In this document: in pieces, positions 17,493-28,693 of the stretch
Numbering within the stretch: the stretch's first letter is position 1
Layout of the letters: each line of letters starts with the position of its first letter
From: Robiginitomaculum sp.
GTDB lineage: Bacteria; Pseudomonadota; Alphaproteobacteria; Caulobacterales; Maricaulaceae
Direction of reading: 5' to 3'
Length of the DNA: 64,000 bases
Assembly (NCBI GenBank): GCA_021776615.1
Contig: JAJFFO010000017.1
Span: forward strand, 62,001-126,000
The notes under the pieces: generated by a model
What the model was told of the DNA's origin: nothing
Seen by the model: only the letters and a program-made list of their open reading frames with translations
Database searches by the model: none
Made by a program: the position numbers and the translations under genes

Positions 17493-18107
17493 ATGCATGA
17501 TGAAGATGACAAAAACGCACCCTTCGAGGCCGGTCCGGACTGGGAAAGGCGCTATGAAGAAAACTCAACCCGGTGGGAGCGCGGCAGCTTAAGCCCCGCT
17601 TTTACCCAATGGCAGGCCAATGGCCAGTTTGATGGCCTGCGCCACATCATCATCCCCGGCTGTGGTCGCTCCCCTGAACCGTTGGCCTTTGCCAAAATGG
17701 GTATGCAGGTCAGTGCGCTGGATTTCGCCCCGTCGGCGGCCATTTTTCAACGAGACGCATTCGCGGGCGCGGATTTGCGCGGCCAGATTGAACCGGCGGA
17801 TGTGTTGCTATGGCAGCCGCAAACGCCCGCCGATGCAGTGTATGACCAAACCTGCCTGTGCGCCCTCACCCCCGCCGTATGGGCGGATTATGAGGCACAA
17901 ATTCGCCGCTGGCTAACGCCCGGCGGCCGCGCTTTCATGTTGTTTATGCAAACCGACAAGCCCGGTGGCCCGCCATTTCATTGCGACCTTGAGGCCATGC
18001 GCGCCCTATTCAGCACCGCCCATTGGCAATGGCCGGATGAAGAGGCGATACAAGCACCGCAATTTAACGAAAAGCTTGAACTGGGTGTGGTGCTGACGCG
18101 CGTTTAG
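17493..18107 (+). CDS. thiopurine S-methyltransferase family (TPMT) methyltransferase
   Basis: A 204-residue SAM-dependent methyltransferase. WERRYEENSTRWERG near the N-terminus matches the TPMT-family WxxRW-type start, motif I appears as IIIPGCGRSPEPLAFA, followed by VSALDFAPSA and DQTCLCALTPAVW. PF05724 members act on thiols, selenium, tellurium or thiocyanate; the acceptor here is unknown. It ends four bases inside the convergent MATE gene. The family assignment is firm, the substrate not. Confidence 0.85.
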   Translation: MHDEDDKNAPFEAGPDWERRYEENSTRWERGSLSPAFTQWQANGQFDGLRHIIIPGCGRSPEPLAFAKMGMQVSALDFAPSAAIFQRDAFAGADLRGQIEPADVLLWQPQTPADAVYDQTCLCALTPAVWADYEAQIRRWLTPGGRAFMLFMQTDKPGGPPFHCDLEAMRALFSTAHWQWPDEEAIQAPQFNEKLELGVVLTRV

Positions 18108-19510
18108 TCGGCCATTGCCAATGGTTTTTTGTCTGCACGGCCATTTTTGCGCGCTTTCATTGAAGCCTGACGCACCCAAAACCACGCGGCCAGACCCACA
18201 ACAACATTAGCCATAGCCATGGCCGCTATCGCGCCGTGCAGGCCATAAAAATGACCGCCAACCCATGCGCCAAAGGAGGAGAGAATGATGGAGCGCACAA
18301 AACTCATCAGCAAGCCCGGCAGCGGGCGCCCCAAAGCGTTAAACCCGGCTGCCGCGGTGATAACCACGCCATAGCCCGCCGCAGTTATTGGCAACACCAT
18401 TAAATACAGGCGGCTAATGGCCACCACATCCGGGTCGCTGGAAAAAATCCGGGCGATGAAACCCGATAAAACAAACAGCAGTATGGCGGTAAACGCGGTC
18501 CAGATGAACACAATGCGAAAGGAGGCGTTAAACGCTTCGCGGACCCGGTCTAACTTGCCGGCGCCGCCATTTTGACCGGTAATCGGCCCGATAGAGGCCG
18601 ACAGTGCCAATAATGGAATAGCGAATAAGAACTCGATGCGACCGGCAACACCAAGTCCGGCCACCGCGGCATAGCCAAAGCTGGCAAAAACCGCGGTGAT
18701 GATGGCCATGGATATCGGGCTGATTAAATTGGTGCCAATGGCCGGCAAGCCGATGCGCAGCACCTCACCCCAGGATTCTTTTAATTCCTTCCAAGGCGGA
18801 ATATGCAGCAAGATAAGTTTTTCCCGGCGGACCATAATCCACCCCATGACCAATACCGCCACCACATTTGACAAAACCGTAGCCAAGGCTGCACCGGCTA
18901 ATTCCATGCGGGGAAACGGGCCAATGCCAAAGATTAAAAACGGATCGAGAATCAGATTAATCACCGCCCCGGCGACCATGGTCATGCCCGGCAAGCGCGC
19001 ATCGCCAAGCGCGCGCAAAATATTGCCGGCAACCATCGGGCCAACAATAAACGCCGCGCCAATAAAGGCGATATTCATATAGGCTTTGATCCCCGGCATC
19101 AGCTCTGGCGAAGCGCGCAGAAGCTTAAACAATGGCTCAACACTCAGCGCCCCAACGACGGAAACCGTGGCCACAATCAAAACCGCCAACATCAACGCAT
19201 CGGTGACCAAGCGAGCCAGATGGTCGCGGCTGCCCTCGCCCGCCGCCCGCGAAACCACCGAGCTGGCACCAATACCAAGACCAATGGAAAGACTTTGCAG
19301 GGCAAACAATACCGGCACGCAAAAGCTGATCGCCGCTAACGGCACGGTGCCCAGGCGGCTGATATAATAGGTATCCACTACCGCTGCCGACATCACCGCG
19401 ACAATGCCAATGGTCATTGGAATACCAAGGCGAATAAGATGCGCCATGACCGGCCCTTCACGTAAATCACGCTTTTGACGGCCATTGGCTATTTTGTCCG
19501 TGGCATTCAT
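18104..19510 (-). CDS. MATE-family multidrug/cation efflux transporter
   Basis: A 468-residue membrane protein with twelve helices in two similar halves. REGPVMAHLIRLGIPMTIG, VDTYYISRLGT and GIGASSVVSRAAGEG are typical of the N-terminal lobe; LGVAGRIEFLFAIPLLALS of the C-terminal lobe. MATE proteins export organic cations against Na+ or H+. The ATG at 19510 is preferred; a longer frame to 19555 would add a Cys-rich, unlikely N-terminus. It is transcribed alone, convergent with the TPMT gene and divergent from the S9 peptidase. Confidence 0.92.
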   Translation of the reverse strand: MNATDKIANGRQKRDLREGPVMAHLIRLGIPMTIGIVAVMSAAVVDTYYISRLGTVPLAAISFCVPVLFALQSLSIGLGIGASSVVSRAAGEGSRDHLARLVTDALMLAVLIVATVSVVGALSVEPLFKLLRASPELMPGIKAYMNIAFIGAAFIVGPMVAGNILRALGDARLPGMTMVAGAVINLILDPFLIFGIGPFPRMELAGAALATVLSNVVAVLVMGWIMVRREKLILLHIPPWKELKESWGEVLRIGLPAIGTNLISPISMAIITAVFASFGYAAVAGLGVAGRIEFLFAIPLLALSASIGPITGQNGGAGKLDRVREAFNASFRIVFIWTAFTAILLFVLSGFIARIFSSDPDVVAISRLYLMVLPITAAGYGVVITAAAGFNALGRPLPGLLMSFVRSIILSSFGAWVGGHFYGLHGAIAAMAMANVVVGLAAWFWVRQASMKARKNGRADKKPLAMAD

Positions 19511-19672
19511 GATCAGTGGGGGCAACTCGCAACAATAAAACAGCTGCAACAGCATTTAGGCCGCGCCGCCCCAATGCGCCAGTCCCAAATCTGCATGACC
19601 GCATTACAATTGATTTAGGGTTTTATATGAGGCATGGTTTAGGTTAAATGTGCGTTGTATTGAGGAAAAATC

Positions 19673-21673
19673 ATGAAGATCCGTTTTTTTGTAGTGTTTA
19701 TTTTAATTTTAATCACGGGGAATTTTTTCTCTACACGATTGGCAAACGCCACAGACGCTGAACTATATGCACAAATTCCCGCCATTAGCGATATTTCCAT
19801 TTCTCCAGATGGCAAGCACTTGGCATATATTACCAATCAAAAAGAAAACACCTATCTGGCGATCACCGAATGGCCGCCAGGAAAAGCAAAAACAGATCCC
19901 AGTTTTTTTGCTCTTGGTGAAAACACCTCTGCCGACTGGGTGAATTGGGCCAACAATGATCAACAATTTGTTGGCATAAGTCGCAGTGAGCGCCAACTTG
20001 GCGGAACGCCCTACAGCACCACTCATATTATGGTGACATCTCTCAAAACAAAAAAACCGAAAATTCTCATCCGCGAGGGTGAACGCGGCCAATTTAATAG
20101 CCGCGTGCTCAACTATATGTATTCGGACCCCAAGCACGTCATCATGATGCTCAACCCTGATGGCCCGCGCTCCCTCGAAGGCCATGTGCCGCAAGTCTAT
20201 GAGGTCGATGTCGTCAGAGGCAATATGCGCCGAATTCAAGCAGGAGACGCCGACATCCAACAATGGGTGACAGATCGCACCGGCGCCGTTCGCGTTGGTT
20301 TAGGCATCGATTTGCGCGACGGCAGCTATCAGCTGCAAATTAAGCCAGTTGCAACAAAAGAAAATCCACGGCCCGCTTGGATGCACATTAAGGATCTGCC
20401 GGGACTAACCATTGATACGGATATTTTTGGATTTGGTGCCGATCTTGATACGCTATTAGTTGGTTCGGACCATAAAACCGACACGAAGGCACTTTACGGC
20501 TATAATTTGAATACAAAAACTTTTTCTGCCCCCCTTTTCCATGACGAAGACGTCGACGTCAGCAGTGTACGCTTCGACCGGGCGGGCAACCTTACGGGTG
20601 CCGTTGTGATCAAGGAAGAACCGGAAACCCATTATTTTGGCGAAAAAGACTTAACGCCCCAACGCAAGGTCGAAAATCGCTTGCCAAACCATCAGGTGCG
20701 CATGATTGATCGCACCGTAAATGGCAAGGAAATTATTTTTCGTATCGAAGCACCGAACGATCCCGGCGCAATTTTATATTACAATGTAGATAGCACCAAG
20801 CTGAGCATGATTTCACCGCTATACCCCGGATTGGATAGCAATGATTTGGGCATGGTAATTGCGACGCAATATGCCGCGCGAGATGGCACTAAACTACCCG
20901 CCTTTGTAACCCTGCCTCCCCGCATTACCCAAACCTCGCAGATTAAAAATTTACCATTTGTGATTTTGCCGCATGGTGGGCCGCACGCCCGCGATTACAA
21001 ACGGTTTGATTTCCTTGCCCAATTCATTGCCTCGCGAGGATATGGGGTTTTGCAAATGAATTTTCGTGGCTCAACCGGTTATGGAAAAAGCTTTCGCGAA
21101 TCTGGCAAAGGCGAATGGGGAACGCTGATGCAGGATGATATTGAAGATGGTGTCCGCTGGCTGATTGCCAAAGGTTATACAGATCCGAAGAAAGTTTGCA
21201 TTGTTGGTGCCTCCTACGGTGGCTATGCCGCGTTAATGGGCGCTATTCGCACGCCAGAGCTTTATGTCTGCGCTGCGAGTTTGGCTGGCGTAACCGACTT
21301 GGACGATATGATAGGTGATATGCGTAGGTACCAAGGCGGTCGTTTTGCGGCTGAACGCTTTATCGGCAAGCTATGGACGGATGCGGCGGCCCGCAAAGCC
21401 AATTCACCGGTTCGCCGCGCCGGGGAAATAAAAACACCAATTCTGTTGGTCCACGGCGAAGACGACGAGACCGTGCATTTTGATCATTTTCTTGAAATGC
21501 GTCGCGCCCTTTCAAAGAGCAGCGCCCCGACCAGCTTTCTTGTGCTTAAGGATGGCGACCATCATTTGAGCAAATATGAGAACCGCTTGGCTTTCCTTGA
21601 CGGTCTTGGGGAGTTTTTGGATCGGTATATTCCATCGGATAAATCTCAAGCCATCCAGGCTAACGCGCCTTAA
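19673..21673 (+). CDS. secreted prolyl-oligopeptidase-family (S9) peptidase
   Basis: A 666-residue protein with a signal peptide (residues 1-26, cleavage near ANA-TDA). An N-terminal beta-propeller follows (ISISPDGKHLAYI), then an alpha/beta hydrolase domain from about 395. The triad is readable: S514 in VGASYGGYA, the aspartate in HGEDDETVHF (about 597), and H630 in KDGDHHLS. HGGPHARD and NFRGSTGYG are S9C marks. It probably trims oligopeptides in the periplasm. Single transcription unit; its stop overlaps the convergent nnrD gene by four bases. Confidence 0.92.
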   Translation: MKIRFFVVFILILITGNFFSTRLANATDAELYAQIPAISDISISPDGKHLAYITNQKENTYLAITEWPPGKAKTDPSFFALGENTSADWVNWANNDQQFVGISRSERQLGGTPYSTTHIMVTSLKTKKPKILIREGERGQFNSRVLNYMYSDPKHVIMMLNPDGPRSLEGHVPQVYEVDVVRGNMRRIQAGDADIQQWVTDRTGAVRVGLGIDLRDGSYQLQIKPVATKENPRPAWMHIKDLPGLTIDTDIFGFGADLDTLLVGSDHKTDTKALYGYNLNTKTFSAPLFHDEDVDVSSVRFDRAGNLTGAVVIKEEPETHYFGEKDLTPQRKVENRLPNHQVRMIDRTVNGKEIIFRIEAPNDPGAILYYNVDSTKLSMISPLYPGLDSNDLGMVIATQYAARDGTKLPAFVTLPPRITQTSQIKNLPFVILPHGGPHARDYKRFDFLAQFIASRGYGVLQMNFRGSTGYGKSFRESGKGEWGTLMQDDIEDGVRWLIAKGYTDPKKVCIVGASYGGYAALMGAIRTPELYVCAASLAGVTDLDDMIGDMRRYQGGRFAAERFIGKLWTDAAARKANSPVRRAGEIKTPILLVHGEDDETVHFDHFLEMRRALSKSSAPTSFLVLKDGDHHLSKYENRLAFLDGLGEFLDRYIPSDKSQAIQANAP

Positions 21674-23130
21674 AGGTCGCGCCAAAGCTTTGGCAAAGCG
21701 GCAATCAAATCCCCGGCAATAAGACCGCGTCCACAAAAAGCGCCGGCGGCGCCGTGCAGCCAAGCCCCGGCAGCGGCGGCGGCCATACTGTCTGCGCCTT
21801 GCGCCAACAGCGCGCCAATAATCCCGGCCAGCACGTCGCCCGAACCGGCGGTGGCCAAATATACCGGCGCATTGGTGTTAATCACCGCGCGACCATCGGG
21901 CGCGGCGATGACCGTATCCGGCCCCTTTAGCAGCACCACGCAGTGTGCCCGTTCTGCCGCTGCGCGGGCACGCTCAACTTTACTGATGGTCCGATCGCTC
22001 AGGTCCGGAAACAAGCGCGCAAATTCGCCTTCGTGCGGGGTCAATACGCAATGCTGGTCCAATTGCGCGAACAATAGTTCAGGGGCTTGGGCAAAGGCGC
22101 TCAAACCATCGGCGTCCAACACCATGGGAATGCCCGCCGCGCGCGCCGCCATGACGTCCTCGCGCATGCGCTTATCGACGCCGCCTGCCGGGCCAATAAC
22201 CAAGGCGCCAAAACGGGTATGGCGCAAAACCGTACCAAGGCCGGTGCGGTTTTCGCGGGCCATTACCATCACTTCACTCTCATGATGGGCGCACACCAAA
22301 GCCGCGTCGTTCTCGGCCAACACGCTTACCAACCCGGCCCCGGCGCGCAAACCGGCCCGCGCCGCCAGCCGCGAAGCACCGGTATTTAGCGGCCCACCGC
22401 AGCGCACCAGCAAATGCCCGCGGGCATGTTTATGGGCATTGGCCGGCGGCGCAGCGGCAATGCCCGGCCACAATCCCGGATGATTTTCAAAAATATCGGG
22501 GGCAATACCGTCAATAACCTGCGCCGGAATGCCAATATCGGCAACGCTGATTTTACCGCAGGCATAAAGCCCCGGGGTCAGCACATGGGCGCACTTTTTG
22601 CGAAAAAAAGTAACCGTCTCGTCCGCATGAATATAGGTGTCAGGCAAGGCGCCATTATCGCCTGCGATGCCGCTCGGAAGGTCGGCACTTATCACTTTGG
22701 CACCCGAGGCATTCACCGCCTCCACCAAAGCCGCCGCCTCGCCATCCAGCGGTCGCGTCAGGCCCGCGCCGAACAAAGCATCAATAATCAAGGCGGCATC
22801 TGGCAGGGTGGATGAATGTGCCGACGCTACCTTACCGCCCCAATCCTCAAAAGCGCGGCGGGCGTCGCCTTGCAGTTTGGTCGGGTCCCCAAATACCAAC
22901 ACTTGCGGCGTGCGCCCGGCATCGCGCAGCACTTTTGCAGCCACATAGCCATCGCCGCCATTAGCCCCCGGGCCACACAACACCAAAACATCGCCCGTCG
23001 GGCAGACATCCATCGCTATCACCGCCACTGCCGCCCCGGCCTGCAGCATCAAGCTATAGCTGTCTACACCCGCCTTTTCGGCCAGCCTGTCGGCTTCATA
23101 CGCTTGCGCAATTGTCAAAATTTCGAACAT
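21670..23130 (-). CDS. nnrD: bifunctional NAD(P)H-hydrate epimerase / ADP-dependent dehydratase
   Basis: Repairs hydrated NAD(P)H. The N-terminal YjeF_N epimerase domain (1-210) shows EADRLAEKAGVDSYSLM, VLCGPGANGGDGYVAAKVL and DALFGAGLTRPLDG. The C-terminal ribokinase-like dehydratase domain has VIGPAGGVDKR, DADGLSAFA, LTPHEGEFARLFP and the catalytic TAGSGDVLAGIIGALLAQG. The 486-residue length equals the E. coli fusion. The start is at the conserved MFEILTIAQAYEADRL. It is divergent from glnB and convergent with the S9 peptidase. Confidence 0.94.
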   Translation of the reverse strand: MFEILTIAQAYEADRLAEKAGVDSYSLMLQAGAAVAVIAMDVCPTGDVLVLCGPGANGGDGYVAAKVLRDAGRTPQVLVFGDPTKLQGDARRAFEDWGGKVASAHSSTLPDAALIIDALFGAGLTRPLDGEAAALVEAVNASGAKVISADLPSGIAGDNGALPDTYIHADETVTFFRKKCAHVLTPGLYACGKISVADIGIPAQVIDGIAPDIFENHPGLWPGIAAAPPANAHKHARGHLLVRCGGPLNTGASRLAARAGLRAGAGLVSVLAENDAALVCAHHESEVMVMARENRTGLGTVLRHTRFGALVIGPAGGVDKRMREDVMAARAAGIPMVLDADGLSAFAQAPELLFAQLDQHCVLTPHEGEFARLFPDLSDRTISKVERARAAAERAHCVVLLKGPDTVIAAPDGRAVINTNAPVYLATAGSGDVLAGIIGALLAQGADSMAAAAAGAWLHGAAGAFCGRGLIAGDLIAALPKLWRDL

Positions 23131-23169
23131 ACGCCCCTCAAGCTCGTTATTTAAGCAAGACCTGCCTAA

Positions 23170-23673
<504 letters not shown>

Positions 23674-23712
23674 GGTAAAACTCAACAACACTCCAGACAG
23701 GGATTTGAAACC

Positions 23713-25116
23713 ATGGCCGACAAACTTCTTAAAAAAATCAAAGACGAAGGCATTAATTATGTCGATTTACGTTTTACCGACCCCCGCGGAAAGCTACATC
23801 ACGTAACCTTCGATTCGAGCATGGTAGATGAGGAATTTTTTGAAGATGGAGCGATGTTTGATGGCTCGTCCATTGCTGGCTGGAAAGCCATTAATGATTC
23901 CGACATGGTGTTAATGCCGGACCCATCCACAGCAAAGATAGACCCGTTTTATCAAGATGAAACCCTGACCATTTTGTGCGATATTTTGGAGCCGGGCACC
24001 ATGGCCCCTTATGCTCGCGACCCGCGCTCCACCGCTAAAAAGGCCGAAAACTATCTACAAACCTCTGGCGCTGGCGACACGGCGTATTTTGGCCCCGAAG
24101 CCGAATTCTTTGTGTTTGATGATGTGCGTTGGAATACCAGTCCGGAAAAAACCGGCTATGCATTTGATTCGTCCGAATTGCCCGCCAATTCGGGTGCTAA
24201 ATTCGAATATGGTAATATGGGGCACCGCCCCGGCCCCGGCGGCGGTTATTTCCCGGTGCCTCCGATCGATTCGGCGCAGGATATGCGCACCGAAATGCTG
24301 AGCGTGATGACCAAGCTGGGCCTACGCCCGGAAAAACACCACCATGAAGTGGCCCCAGCACAGCACGAATTGGGGATGCAGTTTTCCACCCTGGTAGAAA
24401 TGGCCGACAATCTGCAACTTTACAAATATGTGGTGCAAAACGTCGCCGCCGCCTACGGTAAAACCGCCACCTTTATGCCCAAACCCTATTATGGCGACAA
24501 TGGCTCTGGCATGCACGTCCACCAATCGATCTGGAAAGGCGGCAAGCCATTATTTGCTGGCGATCGCTATGCCGATCTTTCGCAATCCTGCCTGTATTAT
24601 ATTGGTGGTGTTATCAAACATGCACGGGCCATTAATGCCTTTGCCAATGCCTCAACCAATTCCTATAAACGCTTGGTGCCGGGCTTTGAAGCACCAGTAT
24701 TACTGGCCTATTCAGCACGCAATCGCTCGGCCTCTATTCGCATCCCCTACTCTGCCTCGCCCAATGGTAAGCGCATGGAAACCCGCTTTCCTGATGCCGC
24801 CGGCAATCCGTATTTGACCTTTTCGGCGCTTTTGATGGCCGGCCTGGACGGCATTGCCAATAAAATTGATCCCGGCGACGCCATGGATAAGGATTTATAC
24901 GATCTGCCGCCTGCGCAGCTGAAAGATATTCCTACGGTTTGTTCGAGCTTACGAGAAGCTTTGGAGGCGCTGCAAGATGACCATGATTTCTTGCTCAAAG
25001 GCAATGTCATGAGCGCCGATCAAATCGCCGCTTATGTGGAATTGAAGCGTGAAGAAGTTCAACGGCTGGAAATGCACCCTCACCCGGTTGAATTCGACAT
25101 GTATTACGCCTGCTAG
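23713..25116 (+). CDS. glnA: glutamine synthetase type I
   Basis: ATP-dependent synthesis of glutamine from glutamate and ammonia, a dodecamer in the cytosol. The 467 residues show the beta-grasp FDGSSIAGW (49-57), metal and ATP motifs [10 protein letters not shown] and [16 protein letters not shown], the [10 protein letters not shown] arginines, and the adenylylation site KDLYDLPP with Y396, so activity is probably controlled by reversible adenylylation with the P-II protein encoded upstream. AGGG precedes the ATG at a usable distance. No terminator is seen before the next gene. Confidence 0.98.
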   Translation: MADKLLKKIKDEGINYVDLRFTDPRGKLHHVTFDSSMVDEEFFEDGAMFDGSSIAGWKAINDSDMVLMPDPSTAKIDPFYQDETLTILCDILEPGTMAPYARDPRSTAKKAENYLQTSGAGDTAYFGPEAEFFVFDDVRWNTSPEKTGYAFDSSELPANSGAKFEYGNMGHRPGPGGGYFPVPPIDSAQDMRTEMLSVMTKLGLRPEKHHHEVAPAQHELGMQFSTLVEMADNLQLYKYVVQNVAAAYGKTATFMPKPYYGDNGSGMHVHQSIWKGGKPLFAGDRYADLSQSCLYYIGGVIKHARAINAFANASTNSYKRLVPGFEAPVLLAYSARNRSASIRIPYSASPNGKRMETRFPDAAGNPYLTFSALLMAGLDGIANKIDPGDAMDKDLYDLPPAQLKDIPTVCSSLREALEALQDDHDFLLKGNVMSADQIAAYVELKREEVQRLEMHPHPVEFDMYYAC

Positions 25117-25366
25117 GCCCCCATGTAGGGCACCGCGATCAGCCGTTTTAGCAAAATCCGGGAAAAGCACCTTTGTCGGTAAAACCGGCGAGGGCGATTT
25201 GCTGTTTATTAGCGTCATTCGGATGGCAAATGTGGCGAAACTGTGCCTGAAAATAACCACATAAGCCCAATGGACGGCACGGGTTGGATCGGCTAAGACT
25301 GCGCATACTGCGTGGCCTGTATTGGCCCCGCCCCGAAGTTTGGACCTGAAGTTTGGAATGGTGCCT
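25117..25366. other. intergenic region between glnA and the autotransporter gene
   Basis: A 250-base gap with no gene and no clear terminator. It has several short AAACCGGC-type segments but no definable promoter. An in-frame start at 25322 for the autotransporter would use part of it, but the signal peptide starts at 25367. Confidence 0.4.
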
Positions 25367-28300
25367 ATGTTGCGTAAAACTCTTCTTGCCAGTGCTGCTT
25401 TACCCCTGATTGGGTTTGCCCATGCGGCCAGCGCACAGGTTGAAATTACCGACGCGCGCACCGACCCTATTTTTACCGACACCATTGATTCGGGAAATCC
25501 GGGCGACATCATCATCCGCTCCGGTGGCTCGGTAATCGTCGAAGCCAGCGGTGCGGTCATCACCATCGATAGCAATAATTCGGTGACCAATGAGGGCGCT
25601 ATCGGCGCGATCGACGTTAACAATGTAACCGGGGTTTTACTCACTGGCGGCACCAACGGCGAACTGATTAATGTCGGTAACATTTCGCTATCCGAGGATT
25701 TTACCCAGACCGACGACGACGGTGACGGCGATTTAGATGGGCCAAAGGCGAGTGGCACCGGGCGAACTGGCATTCTCGTAGAAGGCCCTGCCGCCTTCAC
25801 CGGCAATATCACCAGCCGGCCGAACGCCACCATCATCATCGATGGCAATGATTCTGCTGGCATTCGAATCCTGTCTGGTTTGAACGGCAATCTTACCTCG
25901 GATGGGTCCATTACCGTCACCGGGAATAATTCCTACGGCGTGCAAATTGCGAGCATCGTCAATGGCGACATCAATATTGGCGGTGATTTAACCACAGACG
26001 GTGAAAACAGTGTCGCCCTGAGCGTTACAAGCGACGTCAATGGCGCCATCACCAATACTGGCCGTATTGGCTCAACTGGCTTTAACAACACAACTCGACT
26101 GGACAATGCCGAGGCGCGCGCCAAGTTGGACGCTGATGATTTGCTGCGCGGCGGGTCTGCTGTGTCGATCACTGCCAATGTAACGGGCGGCTTTAACAAT
26201 GGCACCGCCGTGGATGAAGATTTGGGCATTGTTACCCGCGTCGGACAAATTTCGGTGCAAGGCTCGGCCCCCGCAGTCATTGTCGCAGCGGGCAATACTG
26301 GCGGCGATCTGGTACTCGGTGCCGTTGGACTTGCTGAAGACAATCGTAATTTTGGCTTCGTCAATGAAGGTGTGATTGCTGCTGACGGCATCAATGACGG
26401 CTTTGCCGCCACGGCAGTGCGCATTCAGGGCGCGGAAGTTGGCGGCGTCATGCAGCGCGCTATTATTGAAAATGGCTTGCGCAATACCAGCACCATTACG
26501 ACCGACTCATTTGACGCCGCCGGGCGCGCCGTTTGGATTGGTGATGGCGCGGTTGCGGAAACCATTTCAAACTCAGGGCGTATACGCAGCACCGTTACCT
26601 CGCAGTTCGGCGAACAATCAAACGCGATCATCATTGATGCTGGCGGCGAGGTGCACACCCTCATCAATACCGGGATTTTGGAATCAAACTTTACCGGTAG
26701 CGGCGCGAGCGCCAGAGCAATAACCTTCAATGATCAATCAGGCATGGTTGATTTGATCGAGAATGAAGGCTTTATTAGCGCGCGATTTACCGAAATTCTG
26801 ATCGATGGCCAAGCCAGCACAGCGGATGATGATTTACGCCGCGCGGTCGCCATTGACGTATCCAATAACACTTCGGGCGTGACCATAAGGCAAAACCAAA
26901 GCACCGCCTTTGTCGATACAACACCCGCCATAACCGGTGATATTTTGCTCGGTGATGGCAATGATATAGTCGAACTGAATGCTGGCACCATGACCGGCGA
27001 CATTCTGTTTGGCGATGGAGAAGACGTCTTAAGGATTGATGGTGGCGCGCAAATGAGCGGCGCGGTTTTTGATTCAGACGGCCTGCTGACTTTGGACGTT
27101 AATAACGGCACCGTGGCGCTTGGTGCCGATACGGCGGTCAATATTTCCAGCGCCACATTCGGCGCTGATGCGCTAATGCAAATGACTCTGATGCAGACCG
27201 ATACCGGGATTTCCGGTGCAACGTTTAATGCGTCAGGTGCCGTAACCTTTCAAGATGGGGCAACCATTGCACCGATTTTAACCAATCTGGTGGGCGATCA
27301 AGCCAGTTTCAATTTTCTTCAATCCAACACCTTGAGCATTGCCAGCACGCTGGACGCCATGTTGGCGACCGACCAATTGCCTATCCTCTACGATGTGAGT
27401 TTACGTCAGGGTTTGGATGGCACCTCGCTTTTTGTTGACCTGCAACGGCGCACAGCCGCTGATCTGGGTTTAAGCGCCAATCAGGCCGCCGCCTTTGATC
27501 CGTGGTTTAACGCCCTTTCCGCCAGCGATGATTCGGGGTTGGAAACCGGCTTTGTGCAAATCACCGATCGCGACGAATTCACAGCCGCTTTCGATCAACT
27601 ATTGCCTGAATACGGCGCCGCATCCTTGCAATTCACCTTGGCTAATACCGACGGGACCACCGGGGCCATTGCTACGCGGCTGGACAATGTGCGTCGGGGC
27701 TATGGCCCTCAAGGTGGGCTGTGGGCGCAGGAAATCGGCTATTATATGAACCGCAATTCAAGTTCGACCGCCCAACCTTATCGCGGGTTTGGTTTGGGAA
27801 TAGCGGTCGGGATCGACAAACCTATGGGGCCGTTTGATGCGGTCGGCATTGCCATAAGCGGGTTTTCCAATGAAATCAGCCAACGTATTGGCTTCGATAA
27901 ACCGCTTAGCTCAAAATCTATCCAGATAGGCGTATATTCTGGCGGTAAACGCGGGGGGTTCAACTTTGAGAACCACGCCGCCATTGGCTTTGATGATTTC
28001 GACTCCGAACGGGAATTGAATTTCGGCACCGTTAGCCGCTCCGCCACTGGCGACTGGTCGGGCTATCATATCGCTGGCTCCTCGCGCATGTCCTATGACA
28101 TCACTGCCGGCAAATGGTTTGTGCGCCCCAGCCTTTCAGTGGATTATCTGTCCTTACGCGAAGGCAGCTATACGGAAACCGGCGGTGGCGCCGGGTTTGA
28201 TTTGGGTGTGGATTCCAGAACCTCCAAAACCTTCTCCGGCACCGGCTCGGTCACCATTGGCCGAAAATTTGGTCGTAAAAATGGCTCCTGGTGGTCGCCG

Positions 28301-28543
28301 CGCTTGCGCGTCGGTATTCGCAGCGATTTTAACGGCGACGCCGCCAACACGGTCGCGCGCTTTAACGGCTTTTCCGAGGAATTCACCTTAACGCCGGAAC
28401 AATTGCCCGACACGGCCGTTTTGCTGGGCTTTTCCTTCGCGGCAGGCAGCCGGTTTACCTCGTTCGGGTTTGATTATGACGCGGACATTCGCGATGGCTT
28501 TGTACGTCATACCGGCCGTCTGGTGATTCGCTTTATCTTCTAA
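25367..28543 (+). CDS. autotransporter-domain surface protein
   Basis: A 1058-residue type Va secreted protein. Residues 1-25 are a signal peptide (MLRKTLLASAALPLIGFAHA, cleaved near ASA-QV). The passenger (about 25-700) is a beta-helix-like run of NxGxI segments (ITNTGRIGSTG, FVNEGVIAADG, LINTGILES), followed by GDILLGDGNDIVELN-type strands. The C-terminal 270 residues are an autotransporter beta-barrel (GLWAQEIGYYMNR, GFGLGIAVGID) ending in aromatic RLVIRFIF, as BamA substrates do. No protease or adhesin motif was recognised in the passenger; adhesion or biofilm is the usual role. It probably has its own promoter, with glnA 250 bases upstream. Confidence 0.9.
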   Translation: MLRKTLLASAALPLIGFAHAASAQVEITDARTDPIFTDTIDSGNPGDIIIRSGGSVIVEASGAVITIDSNNSVTNEGAIGAIDVNNVTGVLLTGGTNGELINVGNISLSEDFTQTDDDGDGDLDGPKASGTGRTGILVEGPAAFTGNITSRPNATIIIDGNDSAGIRILSGLNGNLTSDGSITVTGNNSYGVQIASIVNGDINIGGDLTTDGENSVALSVTSDVNGAITNTGRIGSTGFNNTTRLDNAEARAKLDADDLLRGGSAVSITANVTGGFNNGTAVDEDLGIVTRVGQISVQGSAPAVIVAAGNTGGDLVLGAVGLAEDNRNFGFVNEGVIAADGINDGFAATAVRIQGAEVGGVMQRAIIENGLRNTSTITTDSFDAAGRAVWIGDGAVAETISNSGRIRSTVTSQFGEQSNAIIIDAGGEVHTLINTGILESNFTGSGASARAITFNDQSGMVDLIENEGFISARFTEILIDGQASTADDDLRRAVAIDVSNNTSGVTIRQNQSTAFVDTTPAITGDILLGDGNDIVELNAGTMTGDILFGDGEDVLRIDGGAQMSGAVFDSDGLLTLDVNNGTVALGADTAVNISSATFGADALMQMTLMQTDTGISGATFNASGAVTFQDGATIAPILTNLVGDQASFNFLQSNTLSIASTLDAMLATDQLPILYDVSLRQGLDGTSLFVDLQRRTAADLGLSANQAAAFDPWFNALSASDDSGLETGFVQITDRDEFTAAFDQLLPEYGAASLQFTLANTDGTTGAIATRLDNVRRGYGPQGGLWAQEIGYYMNRNSSSTAQPYRGFGLGIAVGIDKPMGPFDAVGIAISGFSNEISQRIGFDKPLSSKSIQIGVYSGGKRGGFNFENHAAIGFDDFDSERELNFGTVSRSATGDWSGYHIAGSSRMSYDITAGKWFVRPSLSVDYLSLREGSYTETGGGAGFDLGVDSRTSKTFSGTGSVTIGRKFGRKNGSWWSPRLRVGIRSDFNGDAANTVARFNGFSEEFTLTPEQLPDTAVLLGFSFAAGSRFTSFGFDYDADIRDGFVRHTGRLVIRFIF

Positions 28544-28693
28544 ATCTTCCGAATAGTGTTAATGAAACCCTAATTTTATAGAATGCTATACTTGGCATAT
28601 CTGCACAACTTATTGAATTTTAACGCATTTAAAAATTTAATATTCATTATTATAAAACTTGACACAAACCACAACCTATACGAGTATTTATTG

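Noticed and set aside
25049-25264. Short frame over the end of glnA
   Set aside because: Overlaps glnA in another frame without a ribosome-binding site.
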